Shown piece after piece: positions 54,072 through 63,683 of a DNA stretch of 64,000 bases. The DNA lies in the NCBI RefSeq assembly GCF_014652395.1, contig NZ_BMYS01000018.1, positions 1 through 64,000 of the forward strand, written 5' to 3'. The notes beneath the pieces are model-generated. The model saw only the letters and a program-made list of their open reading frames with translations. It was not told where the DNA came from and did no database searches. Position 1 is the first letter of the stretch. Every line of letters begins with the position of its first letter. The DNA is from Advenella faeciporci. GTDB lineage: Bacteria > Pseudomonadota > Gammaproteobacteria > Burkholderiales > Burkholderiaceae_B. The position numbers were made by a program, and so were the translations under genes.

Positions 54072-55088
54072 ATGAGCGCTACAATAACCCCTTCCGTTTC
54101 TTCAAATATTAAAACTGCTGATTCAGCCATGAAAAAAGATATCCCACCAAACCCGACAAGTAAAAATGCACTTGCAGATGGTTTGTTCAAAGGTACAGCC
54201 AGGTTTTTCGCCTTCTTCGTCTTTATTTTGCTTGCAGCCATCATGGTTTCCCTGGTTTATGGGAGTCGTGAAACCATTGCCGCCTATGGTATGTCATTTT
54301 TTACCACAAATGACTGGGATCCGGTCAATGACGTATATGGCGCTGTTGTACCCATTTTAGGTACTGTGATAACCGCCTTTATTGCACTGCTTATTGCAGT
54401 TCCCGTTTCTTTTGGTATTGCCATGTTCCTGACCGAACTGGCCCCGGCATGGTTGCGCAGGCCATTGGGGGTTGCCGTAGAAATGCTGGCAGCGATTCCC
54501 TCCATTATTTATGGTATGTGGGGTCTGTTTGTTTTTGTGCCTATTTTCCAGGAGTATATTCAGCCCGGCATGATTGCCGTGCTTGGCAATATTCCTGTCA
54601 TTGGCGGCTTCTTTTCGGGCCCTCCTTTTGGTATTGGCCTGTTCACCGCCGGTCTCATTTTATCCATTATGATCATTCCCTACATTGCCTCGGTCATGCG
54701 TGATGTTTTCGAGGTGGTGCCAACCATGCTTAAAGAATCCGCTTATGGCCTGGGCGCTTCAACCTGGGAAGTCATGTGGAAAGTCGTATTGCCTTATACC
54801 CGCAGCGGTGTCATTGGTGGCATCATGCTTGGTTTGGGGCGTGCACTGGGTGAAACCATGGCAGTTACTTTTGTCATTGGTAATGCTTTCCGCTTGCCTG
54901 ACAGTATTTTTGCACCGGCAAACTCCATTGCCTCTGCCATTGCGAACGAATTCAACGAGGCAGGTGGTTTGCAAAAATCAGCCTTGATCGAACTGGGTCT
55001 TATCCTGTTCCTTATTACGACCATTGTTTTGGCGCTTTCCCGCTTGTTGCTCGCTCGTGCAGCCAGAGGTGAAGGCAAGAAATCCTAA
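54072..55088 (+). CDS. pstC: Phosphate ABC transporter permease PstC
   Basis: I start at ATG 54072; the frame is open to a TTG at 54045, but that lies inside the terminator. The 338-residue inner-membrane permease has about six membrane segments and an N-terminal tail of about 40 residues. It shows the EAA loop [23 protein letters not shown] and the conserved [18 protein letters not shown]. It pairs with PstA to form the phosphate channel. The gap to pstA is 18 bases. Confidence 0.95.
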   Translation: MSATITPSVSSNIKTADSAMKKDIPPNPTSKNALADGLFKGTARFFAFFVFILLAAIMVSLVYGSRETIAAYGMSFFTTNDWDPVNDVYGAVVPILGTVITAFIALLIAVPVSFGIAMFLTELAPAWLRRPLGVAVEMLAAIPSIIYGMWGLFVFVPIFQEYIQPGMIAVLGNIPVIGGFFSGPPFGIGLFTAGLILSIMIIPYIASVMRDVFEVVPTMLKESAYGLGASTWEVMWKVVLPYTRSGVIGGIMLGLGRALGETMAVTFVIGNAFRLPDSIFAPANSIASAIANEFNEAGGLQKSALIELGLILFLITTIVLALSRLLLARAARGEGKKS

Positions 55089-55106
55089 GCGTACCGGATA
55101 CAAAAA

Positions 55107-55994
55107 ATGAATACACAATCTACATTGCATGCATCTGTGCCTGTGAAGTCGTTGCTTAACAACGATAACGCCCTGTATAGAAAACGTAGCAAAATCAATA
55201 AAGTCATGTTAACGCTGTCTTCCATTACACTGGTTTTCGGCTTGTTCTGGCTTTTCTGGATTATTCTTACCTTGCTGCTTAAAGGTGGTGCGTCCCTGTC
55301 TTTTACCCTGTTTACCGAAATCACCCCCGGACCGGGTGATTCGGGAGGCTTGGCCAACGCCATACTTGGTTCCGTGCTTATGTCGGCGGTGGGCACCATT
55401 ATTGGCACGCCTATTGGCATCATGGCAGGCACCTATCTGGCCGAATATGGCAGCCGTGGCTGGTTGGCACCGGCTACCCGTTTCCTGAACGATGTCCTGC
55501 TATCAGCCCCTTCCATTATTATCGGTTTGTTCATTTACTCCTTGTATGTGTCCAATGTGGGTCATTACTCCGGTTGGGCAGGAGCGCTGGCCTTATCCAT
55601 TCTGGTTATTCCGGTTGTGGTGCGCACCACCGACAACATGCTTTTGCTGGTGCCAAACAGCCTGCGTGAAGCCGCTGCTGCGTTGGGTTGCCCCAAATGG
55701 CGTATTGTGACCATGATTTGTTACCGTGCTGCGCGCTCAGGCATTATTACCGGCATTTTGCTGGCAGTGGCCCGCATTATGGGTGAAACGGCTCCCTTGC
55801 TGTTTACCGCATTGTCCAACCAGTTCATGAGCTGGAACATGAATGCACCAATGGCCAACCTGCCAGTGGTTATTTATCAATACGCGGCCAGTCCCTTTAA
55901 AGACTGGAACGAGCTGGCCTGGGCAGGAGCAACCCTGATTACCCTGCTGGTATTGGGCCTGAATATCCTGGCTCGCAGTTTGTTCCGTAAGTAA
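55107..55994 (+). CDS. pstA: Phosphate ABC transporter permease PstA
   Basis: This 295-residue inner-membrane permease has six membrane segments. Signatures are the [26 protein letters not shown] segment, [15 protein letters not shown], and the EAA loop [29 protein letters not shown]. It forms a heterodimer with PstC. It belongs to the pst operon, with 35 bases before pstB. The C-terminus, ARSLFRK, is short and basic. Confidence 0.95.
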   Translation: MNTQSTLHASVPVKSLLNNDNALYRKRSKINKVMLTLSSITLVFGLFWLFWIILTLLLKGGASLSFTLFTEITPGPGDSGGLANAILGSVLMSAVGTIIGTPIGIMAGTYLAEYGSRGWLAPATRFLNDVLLSAPSIIIGLFIYSLYVSNVGHYSGWAGALALSILVIPVVVRTTDNMLLLVPNSLREAAAALGCPKWRIVTMICYRAARSGIITGILLAVARIMGETAPLLFTALSNQFMSWNMNAPMANLPVVIYQYAASPFKDWNELAWAGATLITLLVLGLNILARSLFRK

Positions 55995-56029
55995 ACAGAT
56001 TATCGATATACAGATTTTAGGAAATTGAA

Positions 56030-56806
56030 ATGGAAAATTTGGTTCCAGTCGATGAGACAAAGATCGAAGTTAAAAACCTGAATTTTTATTATGGTGGTTT
56101 TCACGCGATCAAAGACGTAAACATGCGTATTGCCCGTAACAAGGTAACTGCTTTCATTGGTCCTTCAGGCTGTGGCAAGTCTACCCTGTTGCGTACCTTC
56201 AACCGCATGTTCGAATTGTATCCAGGCCAGCGTGCAGAAGGTGAGATCAACCTTGATGGTGAAAACCTGCTCACCACCAATACCGATATTTCATTGATTC
56301 GTGCAAAAGTGGGAATGGTTTTCCAAAAACCCACGCCGTTTCCCATGAGTATTTATGACAACATCGCTTTTGGTGTCAAGTTGTTTGAAAAACTCAGTAA
56401 GGCTGAAATGGACGAGCGGGTTGAATGGGCCTTGACGAAATCGGCTTTGTGGAATGAAGTAAAAGACAAGCTGGGTCAAAGTGGTAACGGCTTGTCGGGT
56501 GGCCAGCAGCAGCGCTTGTGCATTGCACGTGGTGTGGCGATTAAACCCGAGGTTTTATTGCTTGACGAGCCTTGTTCGGCACTTGATCCTATTTCAACCG
56601 TAAAAATCGAGGAATTGATTACCGAGTTGAAAAAAGACTATACCGTTGCCATCGTGACCCATAACATGCAGCAGGCAGCCCGTTGTTCCGACTATACCGC
56701 TTACATGTACCTTGGTGAACTGATGGAATTTGGTGAGACAGAGAAAATCTTTGTTAAACCACAGCGCAAGGAAACTGAGGATTACATTACCGGCCGTTTC
56801 GGTTAA
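56030..56806 (+). CDS. pstB: Phosphate ABC transporter ATPase PstB
   Basis: This 258-residue ATPase powers phosphate import. Walker A is [17 protein letters not shown], the Q loop [19 protein letters not shown], signature [14 protein letters not shown], Walker [14 protein letters not shown] and switch His [13 protein letters not shown]. All are typical PstB. The usual next gene, phoU, does not follow: a MerR-type regulator on the opposite strand ends five bases away. The phosphate-signalling partners (phoU, phoB, phoR) must be elsewhere or are absent. Confidence 0.96.
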   Translation: MENLVPVDETKIEVKNLNFYYGGFHAIKDVNMRIARNKVTAFIGPSGCGKSTLLRTFNRMFELYPGQRAEGEINLDGENLLTTNTDISLIRAKVGMVFQKPTPFPMSIYDNIAFGVKLFEKLSKAEMDERVEWALTKSALWNEVKDKLGQSGNGLSGGQQQRLCIARGVAIKPEVLLLDEPCSALDPISTVKIEELITELKKDYTVAIVTHNMQQAARCSDYTAYMYLGELMEFGETEKIFVKPQRKETEDYITGRFG

Positions 56807-56811
56807 TGTTG

Positions 56812-57240
56812 CTATAAATGTGAATGGCGTGTAGGTGGTTCGGTGCTTTCCATGGTGGAAAGCTGCCTGAAAATCCCACAATTTTCAACCGCCTGCGCCG
56901 TTTCACATTGCTTTTGTAACGCAATCAGCTGCTCTTTCAGGTAAACCAGTTCCTGAATCCGGGCATCCACATGTCCCAGGTGTTCATCTATTACCTGGTT
57001 AAAGCAGGCGCAATTGCCATTGCTTTCATCCTGCACCATTAACAGTGTGCGAATCTCATCATGCGTCATATCCAGTGAGCGGCAATTGCGGATAAACCGC
57101 AGTCGTTTAACATGCTCATCGCCATAGTGGCGGTAATTGCTGGCATTGCGTTCAGGCTTGGGTAACAAGCCTTCTTTCTCGTAATATCGAATGGTTTCCG
57201 CTTTGCAGTTTAGCAAACTGGCCAATTCACCGATTTTCAT
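56812..57240 (-). CDS. cadR: MerR-family cadmium/lead-responsive regulator (CadR/PbrR type)
   Basis: This 142-residue MerR-type activator has an N-terminal helix-turn-helix (MKIGELASLLNCKAETIRYYEKEGLLP) and a dimerisation helix. Metal-site Cys residues are conserved: C77 in the NGNCACFN block region, C79 and C112/C119 near the end. The pattern CxC...C is that of CadR/PbrR/ZntR-like Cd/Pb/Zn sensors rather than CueR. It is divergent from the P-type ATPase gene with an operator between. In these systems apo-protein represses and metal-bound protein twists the promoter open. Confidence 0.92.
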   Translation of the reverse strand: MKIGELASLLNCKAETIRYYEKEGLLPKPERNASNYRHYGDEHVKRLRFIRNCRSLDMTHDEIRTLLMVQDESNGNCACFNQVIDEHLGHVDARIQELVYLKEQLIALQKQCETAQAVENCGIFRQLSTMESTEPPTRHSHL

Positions 57241-57259
57241 GAAATACTCCCGAAAATGC

Positions 57260-57290
57260 TTGACCTTGTAGTTACTACAGGGTGTCTAAT
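57260..57290 (+). promoter_or_regulatory. MerR-type operator/promoter of the cadmium ATPase
   Basis: -35 TTGACC (57260-57265) and -10 TCTAAT (57285-57290) are 19 bases apart, the overlong spacer of MerR-regulated promoters. Within it ACCTTGTAGT and ACTACAGGGT form an inverted repeat (57263-57283). The regulator is encoded divergently. Confidence 0.92.
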
Positions 57291-57326
57291 CATTATAAAT
57301 GAATAACCGCATAAATGGAGTAAGTC

Positions 57327-59603
57327 ATGTCAGGCTGCTGCCAGCAACATAATCACGATCATAAACATACTCATCACGACCCCAAAGAAACAACACAGGG
57401 TTTAAGGGATCTGCCGCCTCAACAGGTGGCGGGTGATGCAGTGCAAACCCCCATTCGTATCATGCAAATGGATTGTCCTACCGAAGAGCGTCTTATCAGG
57501 ACCCGACTTGAAAATACCGCAGGGGTAATGGCCATGAATTTTAATTTGATGCAGCGGGAATTGCTGGTGCTGCATCAACCTCATGCCTTGGACGCTATTC
57601 TTGACGCGATTAAATCGTTGGGCTTTGAGCCACAAACCGCAGCAATAGACGTGGTGCCTTTAAAAAACAGCATGCGGGAAAGCGGTTTTTCTTTAGGCTG
57701 GAAACTCCCGGTGGCTGCCATTTTGGCGATTGCTTCAGAAGTCACGCATTGGGTAGGGGGGCCGTGGATATTCTCTGCCTTGCTGGCGGTACTGGCCGTG
57801 GCGTTATCAGGCTTGGGAACTTACCGCAAAGGGTTTATTGCCTTGCGGAACTTACAGTTAAATATTAATGCGCTCATGGCTATTGCGGTTAGCTGTGCGT
57901 TGTTAATCGGACAATGGCCCGAGGCCGCAATGGTGATGGTGTTGTTTAGTATTGCCGAGTTGCTGGAATCCAGGTCACTGGATCGTGCCCGTCTTGCCGT
58001 GAGTAACTTGCTGCAAATGGTGCCGCAAACTGCCTGGGTTTATCAGGTAGATAAAGACTGGCTGGAATTGCCGGTAGGACAGGTAAAAACAGGGGATCTT
58101 GTACGGGTGCGCCCGGGTGAGCGGATTCCTCTTGACGGAATGGTCATCAAGGGCAGCTCCACGGTCAACCAGGCGCCCATTACTGGCGAAAGCCTGCCCG
58201 TTGACAAGCAGCAGGGGGACGAGCTGTATGCCGGTACCATAAACCAAGGTGGTCTGCTGGAGTTCAAGGTGGGCACTTTGGCTGATAACAGCACTCTGGC
58301 CCGGATTATCAGGGTGGTTGAACAGGCCCAGGCAAGCAAAGCCCCCTTGCAACGGTTTGTGGACCAGTTTGCCCAATACTATACGCCTGCGGTTTGCCTG
58401 CTGGCTTTGTTGGTGGCCGTTTTTATGCCCTTTGTCATGGGAACCCCCTGGCTTGATGCCATCTACATGGCACTGGTGCTGTTGGTGATTGCCTGCCCTT
58501 GCGCCCTGGTGATTTCAACACCGGTTACCTTGGTAAGCGGCTTAACCGCTGCGGCACGGCATGGTGTGCTGGTTAAGGGGGCTGCCTATCTGGAAAAAGG
58601 CCGGAAATTGCGTTGGCTGGCGCTGGATAAAACAGGGACCATCACGCAGGGTAAACCGGTGCAAACCGATATGATACTTATGCCTGAAAACCTGACCTTT
58701 ACCCGGGCTTCAGAAAGCGGTCGAGATCAGGATGAGGTGAGCCTGGACGAAATCGGGGTACGAAAAACAGCAGCCAGTCTGGCAGCTTTGTCCGATCATC
58801 CAGTATCCATGGCGGTGGCACAGGCTGCCCGCAAAGACGGTTTGCTGACCTATCCGGTTGAGGGTTTTCAGGCTTTGGCTGGCCGGGGTGTGCAAGGTGT
58901 CATTAATGGTGTGGAATATATGCTTGAAAGCCCACGTCGTGCGCTTGAACAGGGTTTGCTTGATGCTTCGGTAATACAGACCGTACATGCTTATGAAAAC
59001 CAGGGTAAAACAGTCGTGTTATTGTATTGCCTGAACCGGGTAATAGCCGTATTTGCAGTGGCGGATACGGTCAGGCCCGATAGCCGGCAAGCCATTCAGC
59101 GGCTGCATGAGCAGGGCGTTAAAACGATCATGCTGTCAGGGGACAACCCTCAAACCGTGCAAACCATTGCCAGTCAGGTAGGCATAGATCGTGCGCTTGG
59201 GCAGCAAATGCCCGAAAACAAGTTGGATGTGATTGTCGATTTGCAAAAATCCGGTATGGTGGGTATGGTTGGTGATGGTATTAACGATGCGCCAGCCCTG
59301 GCGAGGGCCGAGATTGGTTTTGCCATGGGGGCAATCGGCACGGATACGGCGATTGAAACGGCGGACGTTGCCTTGATGGACGACGATTTGCGCAAAATAC
59401 CTCGTTTTATTGAATTGTCCCACGTTACTTATCGGGTGTTGGTGCAAAATATTGTCTTGGCACTGGGGATTAAGCTGGTGTTCTTGCTGCTAACCCTGGG
59501 CGGAATGGGATCCATGTGGATGGCGGTTTTTGCAGATATGGGGGCCAGCCTGCTAGTGGTGCTTAATGGGCTTAGGCTACTGTCTTTCAAGGCCTCTTCT
59601 TAA
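57327..59603 (+). CDS. cadA: Cd/Pb/Zn-exporting P1B-type ATPase
   Basis: This 758-residue ATPase exports Zn, Cd or Pb. The N-terminus is Cys/His-rich (SGCCQQHNHDHKHTHH). An HMA-like domain follows at about 45-108 with the MDCPTEE motif, as in CadA/PbrA. The core has TGES, CPC at 390-392, phosphorylated D434 in DKTGTITQG, HP in SDHPVSMA, and [20 protein letters not shown]. The MDCPTEE element and the MerR operator favour Cd/Pb/Zn over Cu. GGAGTAAG precedes the ATG. The gene is followed after five bases by a fused kinase, probably cotranscribed. Confidence 0.93.
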   Translation: MSGCCQQHNHDHKHTHHDPKETTQGLRDLPPQQVAGDAVQTPIRIMQMDCPTEERLIRTRLENTAGVMAMNFNLMQRELLVLHQPHALDAILDAIKSLGFEPQTAAIDVVPLKNSMRESGFSLGWKLPVAAILAIASEVTHWVGGPWIFSALLAVLAVALSGLGTYRKGFIALRNLQLNINALMAIAVSCALLIGQWPEAAMVMVLFSIAELLESRSLDRARLAVSNLLQMVPQTAWVYQVDKDWLELPVGQVKTGDLVRVRPGERIPLDGMVIKGSSTVNQAPITGESLPVDKQQGDELYAGTINQGGLLEFKVGTLADNSTLARIIRVVEQAQASKAPLQRFVDQFAQYYTPAVCLLALLVAVFMPFVMGTPWLDAIYMALVLLVIACPCALVISTPVTLVSGLTAAARHGVLVKGAAYLEKGRKLRWLALDKTGTITQGKPVQTDMILMPENLTFTRASESGRDQDEVSLDEIGVRKTAASLAALSDHPVSMAVAQAARKDGLLTYPVEGFQALAGRGVQGVINGVEYMLESPRRALEQGLLDASVIQTVHAYENQGKTVVLLYCLNRVIAVFAVADTVRPDSRQAIQRLHEQGVKTIMLSGDNPQTVQTIASQVGIDRALGQQMPENKLDVIVDLQKSGMVGMVGDGINDAPALARAEIGFAMGAIGTDTAIETADVALMDDDLRKIPRFIELSHVTYRVLVQNIVLALGIKLVFLLLTLGGMGSMWMAVFADMGASLLVVLNGLRLLSFKASS

Positions 59604-59608
59604 CATGG

Positions 59609-61207
59609 ATGGCAGGCATGACTGATTTATGGCAACAGGATGACGCGTTGGAGAAGCATGGACTTATGGTAAAAGGCCTGTGCCAAAAGCTTGAAGCACA
59701 GGCTGGTACGCAGGCAGTCGTCACGCAAACTCACATCTCAACCATTATTCTGGCCGGTGAATTTGCCTACAAGCTTAAAAAACCGCTAAAGTTGCCTTTT
59801 CTTGATTTTTCCACGTTGGAAAACCGGCATCATTTCTGCCTGAAAGAATTGGCGATCAACCAGCGCACGGCACCGGAATTATATCTGGCTGTTTTGCCGG
59901 TTACAGGCAGCCCGCTAGCTCCGGATATTGACGGTCAGGAGTTGGTCATAGACTGGCTGGTGAAAATGCACCGTTTTGATAGCAGTCAGGAATTTGCCGT
60001 GATGGCGCGCGCAGGAACACTTACGTTTTCACTGGTAGAAACACTGGCACGGCATTTGGCCCGGTTTCATGAGTCTTTGCCGCGTTTGTCTGCCACAGCG
60101 GTGAATGAAAAAACCACGCTGGACTGGTTGCTTGAAAGCTTTGATGAAATCAAGTTCCATCCATTTTTTTCAGCCATGCCGGAAGCCACAGAGTGGGAGA
60201 GTTTCAGGCAAGATTTGAAGGCAACGTTTGAAAACCACCTTCCATGGCGCCAGCAGCGAATTGATCAGGGTTTTTTCAGGCCCTGTCACGGTGATTTGCA
60301 CCTGGGCAATATCGTGCTTTGGCAAAACCGGGTCATGGCCTTTGATGCCCTTGAGTTTGACGACAGCTTAAGCAATATTGATGTCATGAACGATTTGGCT
60401 TTTGCCTATATGGATTTGCATGCCAGCCGACTCCCCGAATTGGCCTCGCGCCTGCTTAATACCTATCTGGAAGAAGGCGGAGACTACGAAGGCTTGCGGC
60501 TTTTGCCGGAATATGCGGCGTACCGGGCTTTGGTCAGGGCTAAAATTGCCTTAATGCAAGGCAAGAATGAAAAATTCAGTCAATACTGGCGCTTGGCCAG
60601 AAGTTTTGTGTCTCCCACAGCGCCGCTGGCCCTGGTGCTGGTATATGGCTTAAGTGGTTCGGGCAAGTCCACCGTGGCGCAAATGCTGGGTGACAGGGTC
60701 GGTGGAATTCGCTTGCGTTCCGATACCGAACGTAAACGCCTTTTCAATAAAGCGTTGAAAAATGGCCTGGTGGTAAACAAAGAAGTGCTTTATTCGCCTG
60801 AAGCCAGCCAGCGTGTTTACGCTCGCTTGCTTGAGCTTGCCGAAAAGCTGCTGCAGGCTGGGTTCATCGCGGTTGTTGATGCGGTTTTTTTGCATCAGGA
60901 TGATCGTGTCCTGTTCCATAACCTTGCTAACCGCTTGGGTGTGCCCTTCAGGCTGGTAAGTTGTGAGGCTCCTGAAAACATTATGGAAAACCGTATTGTT
61001 AAAAGGGCGCAAGCGGGTAAAGATCCATCGGATGCTACGGTAGAGGTGCTCAATGCACAGGCAGGAAGCTTTGAGCCGGTGCCAGGGAATTGGGAAGAAT
61101 TCTCATCCAGAGTGGTGAATGATGGTTCGCTGGAAGACTTAAGGCAGAAAGTGCAACGGCTGGCTGGTTTGTTTGTGGAAAAACAAACTGGAGGTATGCG
61201 GAAGTAG
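59609..61207 (+). CDS. APH-like domain fused to AAA/P-loop kinase
   Basis: This 532-residue protein has two parts. The N-terminal half (about 20-325) is a phosphotransferase of the aminoglycoside/choline-kinase fold: VTQTHISTIILAGEFAYKLKKPLKLPFLDFS, then HGDLHLGNIVLW (catalytic Asp) and FDALEFDDSLSNIDVMND. The C-terminal half (about 340-532) is an AAA_33 kinase with Walker A YGLSGSGKSTVAQML. Fusions of this kind are widespread in proteobacteria, without an established substrate. The gene starts five bases after cadA. An alternative ATG at 59618 is possible. A metal-stress role is only suggested by linkage. Confidence 0.85.
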   Translation: MAGMTDLWQQDDALEKHGLMVKGLCQKLEAQAGTQAVVTQTHISTIILAGEFAYKLKKPLKLPFLDFSTLENRHHFCLKELAINQRTAPELYLAVLPVTGSPLAPDIDGQELVIDWLVKMHRFDSSQEFAVMARAGTLTFSLVETLARHLARFHESLPRLSATAVNEKTTLDWLLESFDEIKFHPFFSAMPEATEWESFRQDLKATFENHLPWRQQRIDQGFFRPCHGDLHLGNIVLWQNRVMAFDALEFDDSLSNIDVMNDLAFAYMDLHASRLPELASRLLNTYLEEGGDYEGLRLLPEYAAYRALVRAKIALMQGKNEKFSQYWRLARSFVSPTAPLALVLVYGLSGSGKSTVAQMLGDRVGGIRLRSDTERKRLFNKALKNGLVVNKEVLYSPEASQRVYARLLELAEKLLQAGFIAVVDAVFLHQDDRVLFHNLANRLGVPFRLVSCEAPENIMENRIVKRAQAGKDPSDATVEVLNAQAGSFEPVPGNWEEFSSRVVNDGSLEDLRQKVQRLAGLFVEKQTGGMRK

Positions 61208-61215
61208 CCTGGAAA

Positions 61216-61262
61216 TAAAATGCAGTCACGTCCTGGTCTGTTCCCGCTACGTGACTGCATAA
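61216..61262. terminator. Bidirectional terminator between the kinase and Bug genes
   Basis: ATGCAGTCACGT (61220-61231) pairs perfectly with ACGTGACTGCAT (61249-61260). The minus-strand tail TTTTATTT suits the Bug gene, and it also closes the cadA transcript. Confidence 0.8.
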
Positions 61263-61305
61263 TGGTTATTTTGCTTTTATGCCTGTGGCAACGCAGTTGA
61301 CAGGT

Positions 61306-62289
61306 TTATTGTGGTTCAACGCCTGCTTTTTTAAACAGCTCTGCCCATACCGGGATTTGCTGCGCAACCTTGGCCTGCAAAGCGGCTGGATTGGCATCGT
61401 TTTCAAGTACGGTGGCGCCCAGTTGGTCCATGCGTTCCTTGAATTTTGGATCTTTTAAAGCAGCAGCCAAGGCTGACTCAAGCTTTTGCAGAACAGGTTT
61501 GGGTGTGCCGGCCGGTGCCCATAATGCGTGCCAGATACCTACCTGAAAGTCCTTGAAGCCTTCTTCCTGCATGGTTGGCAGATCCGGGAGGGTAGGAGAG
61601 CGTTCCGCGCTGGTAATGGCATAGGCTTTAACTTTTTTGCCCAGGATTTGTTGTGATGTGTTGGTGGTTTGGTCGCACAGCAGGTCTACCTGTTTGCCCA
61701 GCAGGTCATTCATGGCTGGGGCGGCTCCTTTATAAGGAATGGTCAGCAGGTCTACATTCAGGGCGGACATTAACATGGTGCCACATAGGTGGCTGGCTGC
61801 GCCAACGCCGGCATTGGCCAAAGTAACTTCGTCTTTGTGTGCCTTGACATATTCAACCAGTTCTTTCATGTTATTGGCCGGAAAGTCTTCACGGGCAATA
61901 ATGGTCATGGGAACATCAACCACCATGCCAATGGGTTCAAAGCTTTTGACAGGGTCGTAGCCCAGTTTTTTATACAGGGACGGTGCGGTTGAAAAACCGA
62001 TGTGCATGAGCAAAATATCATAGCCGTTTGGCTTTTGGTGGGCGACATGAGTTGTGCCGATTGTGCCGCCTGCACCAGCCTTGTTTTCAACAATAACCGT
62101 TTCCCCAAGCGGGGCGCGCATGGCTTCGGCCAAAGAGCGCGCAACATTATCGGTCGGGCCACCCGCCGTAAACGGGATAACCATATTGACAGGTCGTTCA
62201 GGGTATTTGCTTTCTTCTGCCTGGGCGGTAAAGCCCAGAAAACCCATTGCAAGACCAGCTGCCAGCATGGTTTTCTTTAAATGCAACAT
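61306..62289 (-). CDS. Bug/TctC-family tripartite tricarboxylate receptor
   Basis: This 327-residue periplasmic receptor starts at ATG 62289, eight bases after AAGGAT; the open frame extends to 62346 without a ribosome-binding site. The signal peptide ends Ala-Gln-Ala near 24. It contains YPERPVNMVIPFTAGGPTDNVAR, VVENKAGAGGTIGT and VDLLCDQTTNTSQQI, the hallmarks of TctC/Bug proteins that bind organic acids through the PFTAGG and AGAGG loops. Such receptors are greatly expanded in Alcaligenaceae. No TctA/TctB permease genes lie beside it, so it is an orphan. The ligand is unknown. Confidence 0.92.
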   Translation of the reverse strand: MLHLKKTMLAAGLAMGFLGFTAQAEESKYPERPVNMVIPFTAGGPTDNVARSLAEAMRAPLGETVIVENKAGAGGTIGTTHVAHQKPNGYDILLMHIGFSTAPSLYKKLGYDPVKSFEPIGMVVDVPMTIIAREDFPANNMKELVEYVKAHKDEVTLANAGVGAASHLCGTMLMSALNVDLLTIPYKGAAPAMNDLLGKQVDLLCDQTTNTSQQILGKKVKAYAITSAERSPTLPDLPTMQEEGFKDFQVGIWHALWAPAGTPKPVLQKLESALAAALKDPKFKERMDQLGATVLENDANPAALQAKVAQQIPVWAELFKKAGVEPQ

Positions 62290-62598
62290 CGTTACTATCC
62301 TTGAGGTAAAAAAATAAAAATAAAACGTTTGTCTTTGGATTTTCATTATTTTTATAAAGGAAAAAGGACACGCAGCTTGTACGGGAACTTAATTGTGTTT
62401 AAGTTTATTTCTTTAGTAAATAAATGTACATGCCTTAAAATAAATAAAGGACATTTTGAGCCTTTATTCTATTAACGATTTGATATATATCATAGTGGGT
62501 GTGGGCGTCAGGTCACTATATAAAGTAGCTGGACACAAAAAAGCCGCTTCAGTTCAATAACTGTTAAGCGGCTGATTTTTGATATTCTTGGGAATTCA
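62290..62598. other. Intergenic region between the Bug gene and tRNA-Pro
   Basis: This AT-rich stretch of about 300 bases is the upstream region of the minus-strand Bug gene. It also holds the terminator of the tRNA gene at 62537-62573. Apart from that hairpin I see no gene or repeat. No convincing -35/-10 pair was found for the Bug gene. Confidence 0.4.
62537..62573 (-). terminator. Terminator downstream of tRNA-Pro
   Basis: On the minus strand AGCCGCTT and AAGCGGCT form the base of a hairpin with inner pairs (AACAGTT/AACTG), followed by a run of six T. Confidence 0.7.
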
Positions 62599-62675
<77 letters not shown>

Positions 62676-62876
62676 ACTTGTTTCTTTGCTGTGTTAAGCA
62701 GTGAAGAAAGAATTATGACATAAAAATATCTGTTTTTGCAAGTCATGAAATGAAAATGTTATAAAAAATGTAAAAAAACAACATGAAGACAGATCAGCGG
62801 ATTTGCTTTCCCCGTCCATGGGGGAGGTGAACAGACACGTTAATAGCCATGGCATTAACGGGCTGAGTGCCGGGTA

Positions 62877-63167
62877 TTAATCCCTGCCACGGTAATGCCT
62901 GTGGTGTGGGTGTCCGTGTTTTTTGAAGTGTTTCTTGTGGTATTTGCGGCTGTGTCTTGGGTGATCATCGTAATAATAAACAGATCTTGGCCGGATATGG
63001 CGGGGACGCTCTACATAAACTACCGGTGGGGGAGCGTAATGGCGATGCGGCCTTTCTACAACGACCCCAGGTAATCCTATTCCAATGTCAACATTAATTT
63101 GTGCATTGGCAGCTGTTCCCATGCCTAAAGTGGCAGCAGTAAAAAAGGGCAGTAATAGTTTTTTCAT
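62877..63167 (-). CDS. Small His/Arg/Tyr-rich secreted protein
   Basis: This 96-residue protein has a signal peptide of about 22 residues ending Ala-Asn-Ala. The mature chain starts with a short Gly/Val segment (NVDIGIGLPGVV) and continues with low-complexity Pro, His, Arg and Tyr sequence. It ends in a His/Lys-rich tail (HKKHFKKHGHPHHRH). Similar small basic periplasmic proteins are common in Burkholderiales with unknown roles; the His tail could bind metal. It is followed on the same strand after 36 bases by another small exported protein gene, which lies upstream of it in transcription order. Confidence 0.75.
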   Translation of the reverse strand: MKKLLLPFFTAATLGMGTAANAQINVDIGIGLPGVVVERPHRHYAPPPVVYVERPRHIRPRSVYYYDDHPRHSRKYHKKHFKKHGHPHHRHYRGRD

Positions 63168-63203
63168 GGAGACTCCTGTCAGTATTGGAATTTGGCTTTA
63201 TTG

Positions 63204-63683
63204 TTAGCGACTGTTGTTGTCCCGGCGACGCGACTCAGAGCGATTTTCAAAGTTTCTTTCAGCTGGTGCGAGTAAGCGCGACCGCTCAATCCTGTTGAAA
63301 TCGGGGCGGCGGCTGGTGTTCTGGTGTTGTTCAATGCGGCGATTGTTTTGGTTGCTGTTTTTTCTCCATTCACGGGAAGGTGTGTTTGGTTTTGCATCGT
63401 GGCGGTCACGATCGGGTCTGCGATTCCAGTTATTGCGATCGGTGTGTTTCCGATTATTGTCCCAGTATCGTTTCTGATCAGCATGGTTGCGCGTTACCCA
63501 GCGACGGCGGTTATTGTCATAATAGCGGTAGTTATTGACCGTAGTGTAAGAGTTGGCGTAACCATACCCGTACCCGTTGCTGTACCCCGGGCTATAGTAA
63601 TCATCATAATAACCATAGCCATCATCAATAACGCAGCCGGCAAGGCCAATGGTCAGAGCCAATACCGCAAGAATTTTTTTCAT
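63204..63683 (-). CDS. Small Tyr/Asn/Arg-rich lipoprotein
   Basis: From ATG 63683 the product has 159 residues (the frame is open to a GTG at 63695, but GTGAGG before the ATG favours the shorter form). The signal ends in the lipobox LAGC, so it is an outer- or inner-membrane lipoprotein. The first mature 40 residues are Tyr/Gly/Asp-rich repeats (YGYYDDYYSPGY). The rest is dominated by Arg, Asn and Asp, without a recognisable domain. Likely extended and disordered. It is 36 bases upstream of the His-rich gene and may be cotranscribed. Confidence 0.75.
   Translation of the reverse strand: MKKILAVLALTIGLAGCVIDDGYGYYDDYYSPGYSNGYGYGYANSYTTVNNYRYYDNNRRRWVTRNHADQKRYWDNNRKHTDRNNWNRRPDRDRHDAKPNTPSREWRKNSNQNNRRIEQHQNTSRRPDFNRIERSRLLAPAERNFENRSESRRRDNNSR

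Noticed and set aside
62838-62860. CGTTAAT...ATTAACG hairpin after the His-rich protein gene
   Set aside because: It has no T tract on either strand, so I do not call it a terminator.
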